NCBI RefSeq assembly: GCF_019139675.1
Contig: NZ_CP077077.1
Span: 1,054,001-1,118,000, forward strand
Direction: 5' to 3'
Length of the DNA stretch: 64,000 bases
Source: Pseudomonas maumuensis
GTDB taxonomy: Bacteria; Pseudomonadota; Gammaproteobacteria; Pseudomonadales; Pseudomonadaceae
Shown: piece after piece, positions 30,360 to 41,164 of the stretch
Layout of the letters: each line of letters opens with the position of its first letter
How positions within the stretch are numbered: position 1 is the first letter of the stretch
Notes under the pieces: generated by a model
Told to the model about the DNA's origin: nothing
The model's database searches: none
What the model saw: only the letters and a program-made list of their open reading frames with translations
Translations under genes and position numbers: made by a program

Positions 30360-31267
30360 GGCTGTACCTCGCTGAGTGGGTGCTCACGCAGGAACGCCGC
30401 GGCCACCACCGTCGGGCTCTGGTGCTCGACATCGACCTTGGCGTTGAGCTGGCGCATGGTCTCGTCGTCCAGTTGCTCGGCCAGCGGCTTGAGCAGGGTG
30501 GCCAGGCGAGGGTGGGCGTCGAGCACGGCCTGGCGCAGTACCGGGGCGGCGGTGTAGTCGGGGAAGTAGTGCTTGTCGTCTTCCAGCAGCTTGAGGTCGA
30601 ACGCGCTCAAGCGCCCGTCGGTGGTGTAGACCAGGCCGGCGAACACTTGGTTGTTGCGCATGGCGGTGTAGACCAGGCCGCCGTCCATCTGGCGGATGTT
30701 GCGCCGGTCCAGCGGCAGCTCGTACAGCTCGCGCAGGCCGACCAGGCCATCCGGGCGGTTGGCGAACTCGGTGTCCAGCGCCACCAGGTGGTTGCGGTCG
30801 TGCTCGTCGCGCAGCACCTGGTTGAGGTCGCTGATCGAGTTGATCTGCGGGTAGGCCTCGGCGACTGCCTTTGGCAGGCCCAGGGCGTAGGTGTTGCTGA
30901 ACTTCGACGGCGCCAGCCAGACCAGGCCCTTCTTCGCGTCGAGTTCTTTCACCCGCGCATAGGTGGCTGCGGCGTCGGGCATGCGCTCGTCGATATGGTT
31001 GTACGAGACCAGCGATACGCCGGTGTATTCCCACATCAGGTCGAGCTGGCCGGTTTCCTGGGCCTGGCGGGCGATATTGCTGCCCAGGCCGGTGGTCACC
31101 CGCACATCGAAGCCGTTGGCGCGCAGGTATTGGGCGGTGATTTCGGCGAGCACGGTCTGTTCGGTGAACACCCGGGCGCCGATGCGAATCTGGGGTTTTT
31201 CCGCTGCCTGGGCAACGCCTGCGCAAAGCAGGGCCGCGCCCAGGAACAAGGCGATGGTTTTCTTCAT
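30356..31267 (-). CDS. Osmoprotectant-type substrate-binding protein (OsmF/OpuCC-like)
   Basis: The 303-residue periplasmic protein has a signal peptide (1-21, MKKTIALFLGAALLCAGVAQA) and the OpuAC-type fold, with KPQIRIGARVFTEQTVLAEI at the start of the mature part. I use the ATG at 31267, the only one giving a clean signal peptide. It lies between the two permease genes and overlaps the downstream one by 4 bp. The quaternary amine bound is not deducible here. Confidence 0.92.
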   Translation of the reverse strand: MKKTIALFLGAALLCAGVAQAAEKPQIRIGARVFTEQTVLAEITAQYLRANGFDVRVTTGLGSNIARQAQETGQLDLMWEYTGVSLVSYNHIDERMPDAAATYARVKELDAKKGLVWLAPSKFSNTYALGLPKAVAEAYPQINSISDLNQVLRDEHDRNHLVALDTEFANRPDGLVGLRELYELPLDRRNIRQMDGGLVYTAMRNNQVFAGLVYTTDGRLSAFDLKLLEDDKHYFPDYTAAPVLRQAVLDAHPRLATLLKPLAEQLDDETMRQLNAKVDVEHQSPTVVAAAFLREHPLSEVQP

Positions 31268-31280
31268 GCTTTGCCTCTTG

Positions 31281-31994
31281 TTATTGGGCCAGGCCACGTT
31301 CCAGCCAGCGCTTGCTGGAGAAACTCACCAACGCATCGAGCGCCAGGGCCAGCAGCGCCGTGCAAGCGGCGCCGAGCAGCAGCTGCGGCTGGTTGTTCAG
31401 GGCGATGCCGGGGAAGATCAGGCTGCCCAGGCTGTTGGCGCCGATCAGGAACGCCAGGGGCGCGGTGCCCACGTTCAAGGCCAGGGCCACGCGCACGCCG
31501 CCGACGATGATCGGCACGGCGTTGGGCAGCTCTACCTGCCACAACTGCTGGCGCGCGGTCATGCCGATGCCGGTGGCGGCTTCCTTGAGCGAGGCGGGGA
31601 CGTTTTTCAGGCCCTCGTAGGTGTTGCGCACGATGGGCAGGAGGGAGGCGAGGAACAGTGCGAAGATCGCAGGACCTGCGCCGATGCCCAGGATACTCAG
31701 GGCAATGGCCAGGACGGCCAGGGGAGGAATGGTGTTGCCAACGTTGAACAGCTGCATGAAGCGCTCGGCCTTGTCGACCCGGTGCGGTCGACTCAAGGCA
31801 ATGCCGGCGGGGATGCCCACGGCCAGCGCCGCCGCCATCGAAGCCAGCACCAGGACCAGATGCGCTTGCAGGTAGAACCCAAGATCGTCGCGGTAGCGGG
31901 CGATCGTGTCGATGCCGATCCAGTGGATCAGCAGGGCCAGGATGACGAGCACGGCGGCCCATCCCAACAGCCCTTTTCCGTAGCGTGCAGCCAC
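31281..31994 (-). CDS. Osmoprotectant-type ABC permease, first gene of operon
   Basis: This 237-residue permease starts at a GTG (31994) with AAAGGAG in front. It has about six helices and the permease loop EAATGIGMTARQQLWQVELP. It is the first gene of the four-gene importer operon, with the binding protein 13 bp downstream. A 480-bp non-coding region lies upstream. Confidence 0.92.
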   Translation of the reverse strand: MAARYGKGLLGWAAVLVILALLIHWIGIDTIARYRDDLGFYLQAHLVLVLASMAAALAVGIPAGIALSRPHRVDKAERFMQLFNVGNTIPPLAVLAIALSILGIGAGPAIFALFLASLLPIVRNTYEGLKNVPASLKEAATGIGMTARQQLWQVELPNAVPIIVGGVRVALALNVGTAPLAFLIGANSLGSLIFPGIALNNQPQLLLGAACTALLALALDALVSFSSKRWLERGLAQ

Positions 31995-32474
31995 AGGCGG
32001 ACTCCTTTTTTATAGTCGGCGATCACACCCCCGTGCGGCCGGCCATTCCTGGCGGCGGGTGGTGTGCTCGCGAGTAGCAGCCGATGCGCGGCATCAGGCC
32101 ATGAGCCGAACCCCGTCGGGCTCGTGAAGCAGGTGAAACCAGCCCTGAAGCGAGGCGGCTTGCAGGGGAGTGGACGTCTCCGTGGAGGGAAAGGTTCCCA
32201 TCTGGGGCGGCATTTGGCCAGTGCTAATCACTGGCATGTAGGAAATTTCACGCGAAAATCAAGCGCGGATATTACGTGGAGGCGTTGAAGTACCTGCTAT
32301 CGGGGCGTTTGCCGTCGCGACGTTGGATGGCCCTGGGCTAGGCCATGTATGCGTGGCCGTCGTGATCCCTCGAATGCCATGTTCGGGCCGCCTTTCGTAT
32401 CTTCGGTTTTGGCCCGCGCCCCGACTTCAGGTATGATATCGCCCCTTTTTGAATCCCCAGTCAGGCGATTTCCC
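31995..32474. promoter_or_regulatory. 480-bp divergent region between ABC operon and prfC
   Basis: No gene is visible here. The half next to the ABC operon (about 32020-32230) is GC-rich and full of short inverted repeats such as GAGCC...GGCTC (32103-32123) and CCAGTG...CACTGG (32218-32234), so a structured leader RNA is possible, but I recognise no known riboswitch. The right end carries the prfC promoter. Confidence 0.5.
32409..32437 (+). promoter_or_regulatory. Sigma70-type promoter of prfC
   Basis: TTGGCC (32409-32414) and TATGAT (32432-32437) are 17 bp apart and lie 37 bp before the prfC start codon. Confidence 0.6.
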
Positions 32475-34058
<1,584 letters not shown>

Positions 34059-34090
34059 GAGCAGCTGCAAGCTGCGAGCTTCAAGAAGAG

Positions 34091-34119
34091 GCGGGCCCGG
34101 AAAGGCCCGCTTTTTTCTT
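34091..34119 (+). terminator. Intrinsic terminator of prfC
   Basis: GCGGGCC (34091-34097) pairs with GGCCCGC (34104-34110) and TTTTTTCTT follows. It is flanked by related AGCTGCAAGCT / CTTGCAGCTTCAAGC stretches, a common Pseudomonas intergenic repeat, and may also stop the convergent gene. Confidence 0.9.
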
Positions 34120-34154
34120 GTCGCTTGCAGCTTCAAGCTTGTAACTGACGAATG

Positions 34155-35234
34155 TCAGTTGCCGGCTTTTATGCTGGTCCAGATTCGCGTCCTGATGCGG
34201 TCGATCTTCGCCGGCATCGCTTCCAGGGCATACAACTTGCCCATCACGTCGTCACTCGGGTAGATCATCGTGTTGCCCTTCAGCGCCGGGTCCACCAGCG
34301 CATCCGCCTGCTGGTTGCCATTGGCGTACTGCACAAAGTTGCTGATGTTGGCCATCACTTCCGGCTGCAACAGGTAGTTCATGTACGCATACCCGGCCTT
34401 CTCGTCAGGTGCGTCGGCCGGCATGGCCACCATGTCGAACCACATCGGCGCGCCTTCCTTCGGGATCGAGTAGCCCACCTTCACCCCGTTCTTGGCCTCC
34501 TCGGCACGGTTCTTCGCCTGCAGCACGTCGCCCGAGAAACCCACCACCAGGCACACGTCGCCATTGGCCAGGTCGCCGGTGTACTTCGAGGAATGGAAGT
34601 AGCTGATATACGGGCGCACCTGCATCAGCAACGCCTTGGCCTTGTCGTAGTCCGCCGGGTTCTGGCTGTGGTGGGGCAGGCCCAGGTAGTGCAGGGCGAT
34701 CGGCAGCAGCTCGGGGCCGTTGTCCAGCACCGCCACGCCGCAGCTCTTGAGCTTGGCGAGGTATTCGGGCTTGAAGAACAGGTCCCACGAATCGATGGGC
34801 GCGTTGTCGCCGAGCACCGCCTTGACCTTGTCGATGTTGTAGCCGATGCCGGTGCTGCCCCACAGGTACGGGAAGCCGTACTGGTTGCCCGGGTCGTTGA
34901 CCTCCAGGGCCTTGAGCAGCACCGGGTTGAGGTTCTTCCAGTTGGGCAGTTGCGACTTGTCCAGCTGCTTCAGGGCCTTGCCCTGGATCTGCCGGGCCAT
35001 GAAGTGGTTGGAGGGGAACACCACGTCGTAGCCGGAGTTGCCGGTCATCAGCTTGCCGTCGAGGGTCTCGTTGCTGTCGAACACGTCGTAGGTGGGATCG
35101 ATGCCGGTGGTTTGCTGGAAGTGCTTCAGGGTGTCCGGGGCGATGTAGCTCGACCAGTTATAGATCTTCACCGAGTCGGCGGCACTGGCCACGCTGGCGG
35201 CCAGCATCAGGGGAGCGAGAAGGAGGGTGCGCAT
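34155..35234 (-). CDS. Polyamine-type ABC substrate-binding protein (PotF/SpuD family)
   Basis: The 359-residue periplasmic protein has a signal peptide (1-18, ending ASVASAA) and the PotF-type start VKIYNWSSYIAPDTL. Conserved ligand-cleft motifs FPSNHFMARQ, WGSTGIGYN and WFDMVAMPADAP are present. Family members bind putrescine or spermidine. No permease or ATPase gene is nearby, so it must use a transporter encoded elsewhere or act as a sensor protein. It is the last of a group with a cupin, an amine oxidoreductase and an AraC regulator, pointing to use of amines as nutrients. Confidence 0.93.
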   Translation of the reverse strand: MRTLLLAPLMLAASVASAADSVKIYNWSSYIAPDTLKHFQQTTGIDPTYDVFDSNETLDGKLMTGNSGYDVVFPSNHFMARQIQGKALKQLDKSQLPNWKNLNPVLLKALEVNDPGNQYGFPYLWGSTGIGYNIDKVKAVLGDNAPIDSWDLFFKPEYLAKLKSCGVAVLDNGPELLPIALHYLGLPHHSQNPADYDKAKALLMQVRPYISYFHSSKYTGDLANGDVCLVVGFSGDVLQAKNRAEEAKNGVKVGYSIPKEGAPMWFDMVAMPADAPDEKAGYAYMNYLLQPEVMANISNFVQYANGNQQADALVDPALKGNTMIYPSDDVMGKLYALEAMPAKIDRIRTRIWTSIKAGN

Positions 35235-35286
35235 GTCGGGGTTACCTTGCTTTGTCTGTTGTTATCGAAGGCAGGCGATCAGCGGA

Positions 35287-35628
35287 TCAGAAAATGAGGA
35301 CGTAGGTCTTGCGCACGGTCTCCTGGATATCCCAGGTGCCGAGGCTGTTGGCCGGTAGCATCAGTGCGTCTCCGGCTTCTATGACCAGGGGCTCGCCACC
35401 GTCGGGGGTGAAGGTGCAGCGGCCCTTGATGAAATGGCAGAACTCCTGCTGCACGATCTGCCGCCGCCAGCGCCCCGGGGTGCATTCCCAGATGCCGGTC
35501 TCGACGCCGTCGCTGCGCTCGACGCAGGTGACCGAGGTGACCGCGACCGGCTCGCCGAGGGGCACGGCGACCGGGGTGCTGCTGTCCAGGATGGCGCTGT
35601 CGGTGTGCTTGAACTGGGTGATGCTCAT
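35287..35628 (-). CDS. Small cupin-fold protein
   Basis: This 113-residue single-cupin protein (DUF861/EutQ-like type) has the barrel motifs FCHFIKGRCTFTPDGGEP and IEAGDALMLPANSLGTWDI. Such cupins accompany amine oxidation genes and may bind a metal or a small ligand, but no catalytic role is assured. It lies between the FAD oxidoreductase (33 bp away) and the binding-protein gene. Confidence 0.85.
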   Translation of the reverse strand: MSITQFKHTDSAILDSSTPVAVPLGEPVAVTSVTCVERSDGVETGIWECTPGRWRRQIVQQEFCHFIKGRCTFTPDGGEPLVIEAGDALMLPANSLGTWDIQETVRKTYVLIF

Positions 35629-35661
35629 GACCGGTGGATCCTGTGTGGTGGTGAGGGGAAG

Positions 35662-37068
35662 TCAGTGCATGAAGCCTTCCATGAAGTCGGCCAACCCACT
35701 GGCCAGACGCCGCCGCCAGGGGGCGCTGGCCGGGTTGGCGAGGGTCCGGTCCTCGTGGACGAAACTCTGGATGATCGCGTTGTAGCCCAGCCAGCGGCAC
35801 GGTTCGGGCGGCCAGCTGGCCAGGCTCGACAGCGGGCGGTTGTCGTGGACCCAGGGCTGGGCGGTCAGTTCGTTGTGCTGGCCGAGGATCAGCGCGGCCA
35901 GGGTGCGCCCGCCCAGATTGGTGGCACCGACACCTTCGCCGCCATAACCGCCGGACAGGGCGATGCCGCGCTGGCGGTCGCAGAGCATGTGCGGGCGGAA
36001 ACGCCGGGCCATGCCGAGATTGCCGCCCCAGGAGTGGGTGATACGCACGTGCTTGAGCTGTGGGAACAGTTCGCCGAACAGGTAGCGGCGCAGCTCGACC
36101 TCGTCGGCGGTCAGGGTGAAGTCCTCGCGCAACCGACCACCGAAGCGATAGCCGCCCCGGGCACCGAACACCAGGCGGTTGTCGGCGCTGCGTTGGCCAT
36201 AGGTGACCTGGCGACTGTTTTCGCTGAAGGCCTGGCCCTGGCTCAGGCCGATCTGTTCCCAGGTCGACTCCGGCAGTGGCTCGGTGGCCACCAGCAGGCT
36301 CTGCACCGGTAACTGGTGTCGCCCGAGCGGTGGCAGGCTGGCGGCGTAGCCTTCGACGGCCGGCACCACCCAGTGGCTGCGAATGCGTGCCAGCGGGGTG
36401 CGCACTTCGCCGGTCTGCCAGTCGATGGCCGGGGTGTTCTCGTAGATCGGCACGCCCATGGCCTCGACCGTCCGTGCCAGGCCTCGGACCAGCCTGGCCG
36501 GCTGTATCGTGGCGACATGCGGGCAGTAGAGTGCGCCGTAGGGGTTGCTTACCTTCAACTGGGCATCCAGCTGTTCGGGGCGCAACCAGCGGTAGTCGTC
36601 TTCATTCATGCCCTGGCGGTAGAGGTCGTCCAGCCAGGCGCGCAGGCTGCGCTCCTGTTCCGGGTAGCGGGCGGCGCAGTAGAGCACTCCGCCCTTGCGG
36701 TAGTCGCAGGCGATGCCCTCGCGCAGGAGCACGTCGTGGACCTCGTCGGGAATGCCGTGCAGCAGGTCGATGCTTTCACGCCGTTGTTGCGGCGAGAGCG
36801 TGCCGAGCAGGCGGTCCTCGCCCAGCAGGTTGCCCATCAGCCAGCCGCCATTGCGCCCGGAAGCGCCGAAGCCGGCGATGTTGGCCTCGATCACCGCGAT
36901 GTTCAGCTGTGGTGCTTGGCGCTTGAGGTAGTAGGCCGTCCACAGCCCGGTGTACCCGGCGCCGATGATGCATACGTCGAGGTCCAGGTCCTGGCGCAGG
37001 GCCGGGCGTGCGCACAGCGGCTCGTCGAGCTGGTCCATCCACAGGCTGATCGTGCGCAGGGGTTGCAT
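35662..37068 (-). CDS. FAD-dependent amine oxidoreductase (PuuB/DAO family)
   Basis: The 468-residue protein has the FAD dinucleotide motif VCIIGAGYTGLWTAYYLK near residue 28 and the downstream GASGRNGGW motif of the D-amino-acid/gamma-glutamylputrescine oxidase group. The C-terminal GGYGGEGVG closes the FAD site. It probably oxidises an amine or amino acid; the adjacent PotF-type binding protein suggests a polyamine derivative. I use the ATG at 37068 (MQPLRTISLWMDQL), preceded by GGAG. The frame runs on upstream without family sequence. Confidence 0.9.
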   Translation of the reverse strand: MQPLRTISLWMDQLDEPLCARPALRQDLDLDVCIIGAGYTGLWTAYYLKRQAPQLNIAVIEANIAGFGASGRNGGWLMGNLLGEDRLLGTLSPQQRRESIDLLHGIPDEVHDVLLREGIACDYRKGGVLYCAARYPEQERSLRAWLDDLYRQGMNEDDYRWLRPEQLDAQLKVSNPYGALYCPHVATIQPARLVRGLARTVEAMGVPIYENTPAIDWQTGEVRTPLARIRSHWVVPAVEGYAASLPPLGRHQLPVQSLLVATEPLPESTWEQIGLSQGQAFSENSRQVTYGQRSADNRLVFGARGGYRFGGRLREDFTLTADEVELRRYLFGELFPQLKHVRITHSWGGNLGMARRFRPHMLCDRQRGIALSGGYGGEGVGATNLGGRTLAALILGQHNELTAQPWVHDNRPLSSLASWPPEPCRWLGYNAIIQSFVHEDRTLANPASAPWRRRLASGLADFMEGFMH

Positions 37069-37133
37069 CGGGTCGGGCTCCACATCCACTGAGTGTCTGT
37101 GGGCGATCCTAATGAAGCACGGGGAAGGCTGTC

Positions 37134-37946
37134 TTACGTGCGCGCACGCAGGGAAATTTGCTTGAGGTAGGCCTTGGGCGACAGACCGGTGTGTTCGCGG
37201 AAGCACTTGTAGAAGGCCGACAGCGAGTTGAAACCGGCGTTGAATGCCAGCTCATCGACCGGCGCCGCGATGTAGCTGTTGTCCAAACGGCTCATCAGGT
37301 GCTGCAGGCGCGCCTGGTTGACGTAGCGGTAGAAGCTCTGGCCAAGCACCTGGTTGAGCAGGTAGGAGATCTGGTTACGGCTGTAGCCGCTTTCGTCGGC
37401 GACCTGCTGCAGGTCCAGTTCTGGGTCAAGGTAGGGGCGTTGGGCCTGGAAGTAATGCTCCAGGTCCTGGGCCATGGTCGCCAACTGACGTGGCGACAGG
37501 CCAAGTCGGCTGGTGGCCGGGCGCGCAATGCTGGCGGGGCTGCCCTTGGCATCGCCGCGCACTAGCGTGGCGTATTCGTTGACCCGCCAGATCAGCCCGT
37601 CCCTGACCGTGATCGCCTCGCTGGACTGGAACGCCGCCAGTCCAGCGCCACCCTGCACCGTGACCTGATACTGGATGAATGCCGTGCAGCCGTCGACGCG
37701 GATACGGTCGCTGTGGACGATGTCTTCGCCGGCTTCATGGGGCAGGCAGGCATGCACGTAGTCACGCAGCTCGTCGAAGCCGAGCACGCGGTTCTGGAAG
37801 AAGTCGTGGTACTGGATGTCTGGGTGGTACAGGGCCATCACCCCGTCCAGGTCGCGATGCTTCCAGCACAGGTGGTAGCGCATGACGGTGTCGGCGGTGA
37901 GCGGGGTCTGCCCAGGGCCGTCGGGGAGGAGGGGAGTGGCGGTCAT
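37134..37946 (-). CDS. AraC-family regulator with NTF2-like sensor domain
   Basis: The 270-residue protein joins an N-terminal SnoaL/NTF2-like domain (about 17-130, MRYHLCWKHRDLDGVMALYHPDIQYHDF split over the fold) to a C-terminal AraC helix-turn-helix pair (about 165-268, QVADESGYSRNQISYLLNQ and AGFNSLSAFYKCFREHTG). This combination is uncommon: most AraC regulators use cupin or GATase-like sensors. Its neighbour on the same strand is the FAD oxidoreductase, 65 bp away, so it probably controls that amine-use operon. I chose the ATG at 37946; the upstream in-frame codons look non-coding. Confidence 0.88.
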   Translation of the reverse strand: MTATPLLPDGPGQTPLTADTVMRYHLCWKHRDLDGVMALYHPDIQYHDFFQNRVLGFDELRDYVHACLPHEAGEDIVHSDRIRVDGCTAFIQYQVTVQGGAGLAAFQSSEAITVRDGLIWRVNEYATLVRGDAKGSPASIARPATSRLGLSPRQLATMAQDLEHYFQAQRPYLDPELDLQQVADESGYSRNQISYLLNQVLGQSFYRYVNQARLQHLMSRLDNSYIAAPVDELAFNAGFNSLSAFYKCFREHTGLSPKAYLKQISLRART

Positions 37947-38120
37947 GAGCTCGATAGTGCATTGCAGAAAACCCAGGCGCAAGGCCACGGATCCGGCATT
38001 TTGCACGGTTTTCCCGAGAGGTTAGCGGCTAAGGGCTTGATTCGTATGCATGTAATTTTTTGATACAGCTGGCATGGGGGCTGCACTGCCTTTGTTCAAC
38101 ACTGAACGAGGAGAACAGCC

Positions 38121-38195
38121 ATGCGCTCGATACTGCTGTGGATGATTGGGGTGCCAATTCCGGTGATCATCCTGATCTGGTTCTTCATGCATTGA
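38121..38195 (+). CDS. 24-residue single-helix membrane peptide
   Basis: A short ORF starts at an ATG with a very good ribosome site (GAGGAGA, 38108-38114). It encodes 24 residues: MRSILLWMIGVP, then a hydrophobic stretch PVIILIWFF and a final MH. The double-proline turn followed by hydrophobic residues is typical of small inner-membrane proteins that I recall seeing in other proteobacteria, usually unnamed. A REP pair follows 5 bp after the stop. Function is unknown. Confidence 0.72.
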   Translation: MRSILLWMIGVPIPVIILIWFFMH

Positions 38196-38200
38196 AGCAA

Positions 38201-38264
38201 TCGCGGGGCAAGCCCGCTCCCACGAGGCCGACCTGGCTTTCGTGGGAGCGGGCTTGCCCCGCGA
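38201..38264. repeat. REP inverted pair, GCGGGCTTGCCCCGCG type
   Basis: A perfect 24-bp inverted repeat (38201-38224 and 38241-38264) with a 16-bp spacer. It belongs to the second REP flavour in this window and lies between the small peptide gene and dppF. Confidence 0.88.
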
Positions 38265-38280
38265 TGAAGGCTACCCGGAC

Positions 38281-39249
38281 CTACAGGAACTGCTCGGCAT
38301 AGTGGCAAGCCACCTGCCGGGTACTCACCTGCCGCAACGCCGGTACTTCTTTGGCGCAGCGCTCGGTGGCATGTGGGCAACGCTTGTGGAACGCGCAACC
38401 ATCCGGCGGATTCAGCGGGTTGGGCAGCTCACCGGCAATGCGGATCTTCGGCTTGAGCGGGTCCGGATGGATCGCTGGAGTCGCCGACAGCAGTGCCTGC
38501 GTGTACGGGTGCAGCGGCTTGTCGTAGATATCCTCCTTGGGCCCCATTTCCGCCGGCCGACCGAGGTACATCACCAACACCTGGTCCGCCACATGGCGCA
38601 CTACCGCCAGGTTGTGGGAGATGAACACGTAGGCGGTGTTGAACTCCTTCTGCAAGTCCATGAACAGGTTCAGCACCTGGGCCTGGATCGACACGTCCAG
38701 TGCCGAGGTCGGCTCATCTGCCACCAGCACCTTGGGTTGCAGCATCATTGCCCGGGCCAGGGCGATGCGCTGGCGCTGGCCACCGGAGAACATGTGCGGA
38801 TAACGCTGGTAGTGCTCGGGGCGCAGGCCCACCTGCTCCATCATCTTCTGCACTTTTTCGCGGCGCTCGGTCTTGCTCAGCGAGGTGTTGATCAGCAGTG
38901 GCTCGGCCAGCTGGTCGCCGATCTTCTGTCGCGGGTTGAGCGAGGCGTAGGGGCTCTGGAACACCATCTGCACGTCGCGGCGCAGTTGCTTGCGCTGGTC
39001 CTTGCTGGCGCCCTTGACCTCGTGGCCGGCGATCTGCAGCGAGCCGGAGGAGGGCTCCTCGATCAGGGTCAGGGCTCTGGCCAGGGTCGACTTACCGCAG
39101 CCGGATTCACCGACCACGGCCAGGGTCTTGCCGGCCTCCAGTTCGAACGACACGCCGTTGAGTGCGCGGACCAGGGCATGGCCTTTGAACAGGCCGCGGG
39201 AGACTTCGTAGTGGCGGGTCAGCTCACGAGCGGAAAGTACGACGGCCAT
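38281..39249 (-). CDS. dppF: Dipeptide ABC transporter ATPase DppF
   Basis: The 322-residue ATPase has Walker A VGESGCGKST, signature FSGGQRQRIALARA and Walker B VLVADEPTSALD, and the C-terminal oligopeptide-transporter extension with CAFHKRCPHATERC cysteines. It works with DppD to power dipeptide import. I start it at the ATG at 39249, which shares one base with the dppD stop (TGATG). It is the last gene of the dpp cluster. Confidence 0.95.
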   Translation of the reverse strand: MAVVLSARELTRHYEVSRGLFKGHALVRALNGVSFELEAGKTLAVVGESGCGKSTLARALTLIEEPSSGSLQIAGHEVKGASKDQRKQLRRDVQMVFQSPYASLNPRQKIGDQLAEPLLINTSLSKTERREKVQKMMEQVGLRPEHYQRYPHMFSGGQRQRIALARAMMLQPKVLVADEPTSALDVSIQAQVLNLFMDLQKEFNTAYVFISHNLAVVRHVADQVLVMYLGRPAEMGPKEDIYDKPLHPYTQALLSATPAIHPDPLKPKIRIAGELPNPLNPPDGCAFHKRCPHATERCAKEVPALRQVSTRQVACHYAEQFL

Positions 39250-40217
39250 CACGCCACCTCCTGGTTCAGCGGATAGAAGCAACGCACCAGGCTATGGGCC
39301 TGGGGATCGAGGGCCGGGCGCTGCCGGCGGCAGTTTTCCTGCACATAGGGGCAGCGCGGCGACAGCAGGCAGCCTTGCGGGCGGTCATAGCGGCCGGGGA
39401 CGATGCCGGGCAGGGTGGCCAGGCGTTCGGCGCCGATGCTGTGCTCGGGGATGGCCGCCAGCAGCGCTTCGCTGTACGGGTGGGCGGGGATGTCGAACAG
39501 CTCCGGCACTTGGCCGACTTCGACCGCTTGCCCTGCGTACATCACGCACACGCGCTTGGCGGTTTCGGCGACCACGGCCAGGTCGTGGGTGATCAGGATG
39601 AGCGCCATGTTGCGCTCTTTCTGCAGGTTGACCAGCAGCTCCATGATCTGCGCCTGGATGGTCACGTCCAGCGCGGTGGTCGGTTCGTCGGCGATCAGCA
39701 GTTTCGGCTCGCCGGCAATGGCCATGGCGATGGCCACGCGCTGGCTCATGCCGCCGGACAGCTGGTGCGGGTAGGCGTCCAGGCGGCTTTCGGCGGCCGG
39801 GATCTCGACCTTCTTCAGCAGCTCCAGGGCGCGCTGGCGTGCTGCCTTGCCCTTGAGGCCGAGGTGCTGGCGCAGCACTTCCTCGATCTGGTAGCCCACG
39901 GTATAGCTGGGGTTGAGCGCGGTCATCGGGTCCTGGAAGACCATGGCGATGTCCTTGCCCACCACCTTGCGGCGCTGGCGGCCGCTGAGCTTGAGCATGT
40001 CGATGCCGTCGAACGTCAAGGTGTCGGCGGTAATACGCCCGGGAGCGTCGATCAGGCCCATCAGGGCCATCATGGTGACGGACTTGCCGGAGCCGGACTC
40101 GCCGACGATGGCGAGGATCTCGCCGGCATCCACGCTGAGCTCGAGGCCGTCCACCACGGGCACGGCATTGGCGTCGCCGAAGCGCACGTTCAGGTTGTTG
40201 ATCTGCAACAGTGACAT
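39249..40217 (-). CDS. dppD: Dipeptide ABC transporter ATPase DppD
   Basis: The 322-residue ATPase has Walker [11 protein letters not shown], signature [14 protein letters not shown] and Walker [13 protein letters not shown]. The C-terminal region has the family Cys-rich segment ([12 protein letters not shown]). It is the partner of DppF, with 1-bp overlap, and follows dppC after 10 bp. Confidence 0.96.
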   Translation of the reverse strand: MSLLQINNLNVRFGDANAVPVVDGLELSVDAGEILAIVGESGSGKSVTMMALMGLIDAPGRITADTLTFDGIDMLKLSGRQRRKVVGKDIAMVFQDPMTALNPSYTVGYQIEEVLRQHLGLKGKAARQRALELLKKVEIPAAESRLDAYPHQLSGGMSQRVAIAMAIAGEPKLLIADEPTTALDVTIQAQIMELLVNLQKERNMALILITHDLAVVAETAKRVCVMYAGQAVEVGQVPELFDIPAHPYSEALLAAIPEHSIGAERLATLPGIVPGRYDRPQGCLLSPRCPYVQENCRRQRPALDPQAHSLVRCFYPLNQEVA

Positions 40218-40227
40218 GGCGATCTCC

Positions 40228-41154
40228 TCAGGCGGCGTTCTTGAGTTTCGGGTCCAGCGCGTCGCGCAGGCCGTCGCCCATCAGGTTGATTGCCAGCACA
40301 CTGAGCAAAATGGTCAGGCCGGGCAGGCTCACCACCCACCAGGCGCGTTCGATGTAGTCGCGGGCCGAGGCCAGCATGGTGCCCCACTCGGGGGTTGGCG
40401 GCTGCACGCCGAGGCCGAGGAAGCCCAGGGCCGCGGCGTCGAGGATCGCCGAAGAGAAGCTCAGGGTGGCCTGGACGATCAGCGGCGCCATGCAGTTGGG
40501 CAGCACGGTGACGAACATCAGCCGTGGCAGGCCGGCACCGGCCAGGCGCGCGGCGGTGACGTAGTCGCGGTTCAGCTCGCCCATCACTGCGGCGCGGGTC
40601 AGGCGTACGTAGGACGGCAGCGAGACGATGGCGATGGCGATCACGGTGTTGATCAGGCCTGGGCCGAGGATGGCGACGATGGCCACGGCCAGCAGCAGCG
40701 AGGGCAGGGCCAGCATCACGTCCATCAGGCGCATGATCGAGGGGCCGAGGATCTGCGGGAAGAAACCGGCCAGCAGGCCCAGCAGGATGCCCGGGATCAG
40801 CGACATCACCACCGACGACAGGCCGATCAGCAGCGACAGTCGGGCGCCCTGGATCAGCCGCGAGAGCAGGTCGCGGCCCAGTTCGTCGGTACCGAGGATG
40901 AATTGCCAGGTACCGCCTTCGAGCCATACCGGCGGCGTGAGCAGGAAGTCGCGGTATTGCTCGCTGGGGTTGTGCGGCGCCACCCAGGGGGCGAACAGGG
41001 CGCAGAACACCACCACGCACATGAACGCCAGGCCGGCCACCGCGCCCTTGTTGCGCGAGAAGGCCTGCCAGAATTCTTTGTACGGCGAGGGGTAGAGCAA
41101 GCTTTGGTCGACCACGCTGGGCGGGGTGACGGATTTTGGAATCGGGCTGGTCAT
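40228..41154 (-). CDS. dppC: Dipeptide ABC transporter permease DppC
   Basis: This 308-residue permease has a long cytoplasmic N-terminus, about six helices and the permease loop region [20 protein letters not shown]. It pairs with DppB (10 bp upstream). N-terminal DppC/OppC_N-type sequence [18 protein letters not shown] is present. Confidence 0.96.
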   Translation of the reverse strand: MTSPIPKSVTPPSVVDQSLLYPSPYKEFWQAFSRNKGAVAGLAFMCVVVFCALFAPWVAPHNPSEQYRDFLLTPPVWLEGGTWQFILGTDELGRDLLSRLIQGARLSLLIGLSSVVMSLIPGILLGLLAGFFPQILGPSIMRLMDVMLALPSLLLAVAIVAILGPGLINTVIAIAIVSLPSYVRLTRAAVMGELNRDYVTAARLAGAGLPRLMFVTVLPNCMAPLIVQATLSFSSAILDAAALGFLGLGVQPPTPEWGTMLASARDYIERAWWVVSLPGLTILLSVLAINLMGDGLRDALDPKLKNAA

Positions 41155-41164
41155 GGCGTAGTCC

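Noticed and set aside
31995..32280. A named riboswitch or known structured RNA upstream of the ABC operon
   Set aside because: I compared it by eye with cobalamin, TPP, glycine, guanidine and manganese classes and found no conserved core, so I report only an unexplained region.
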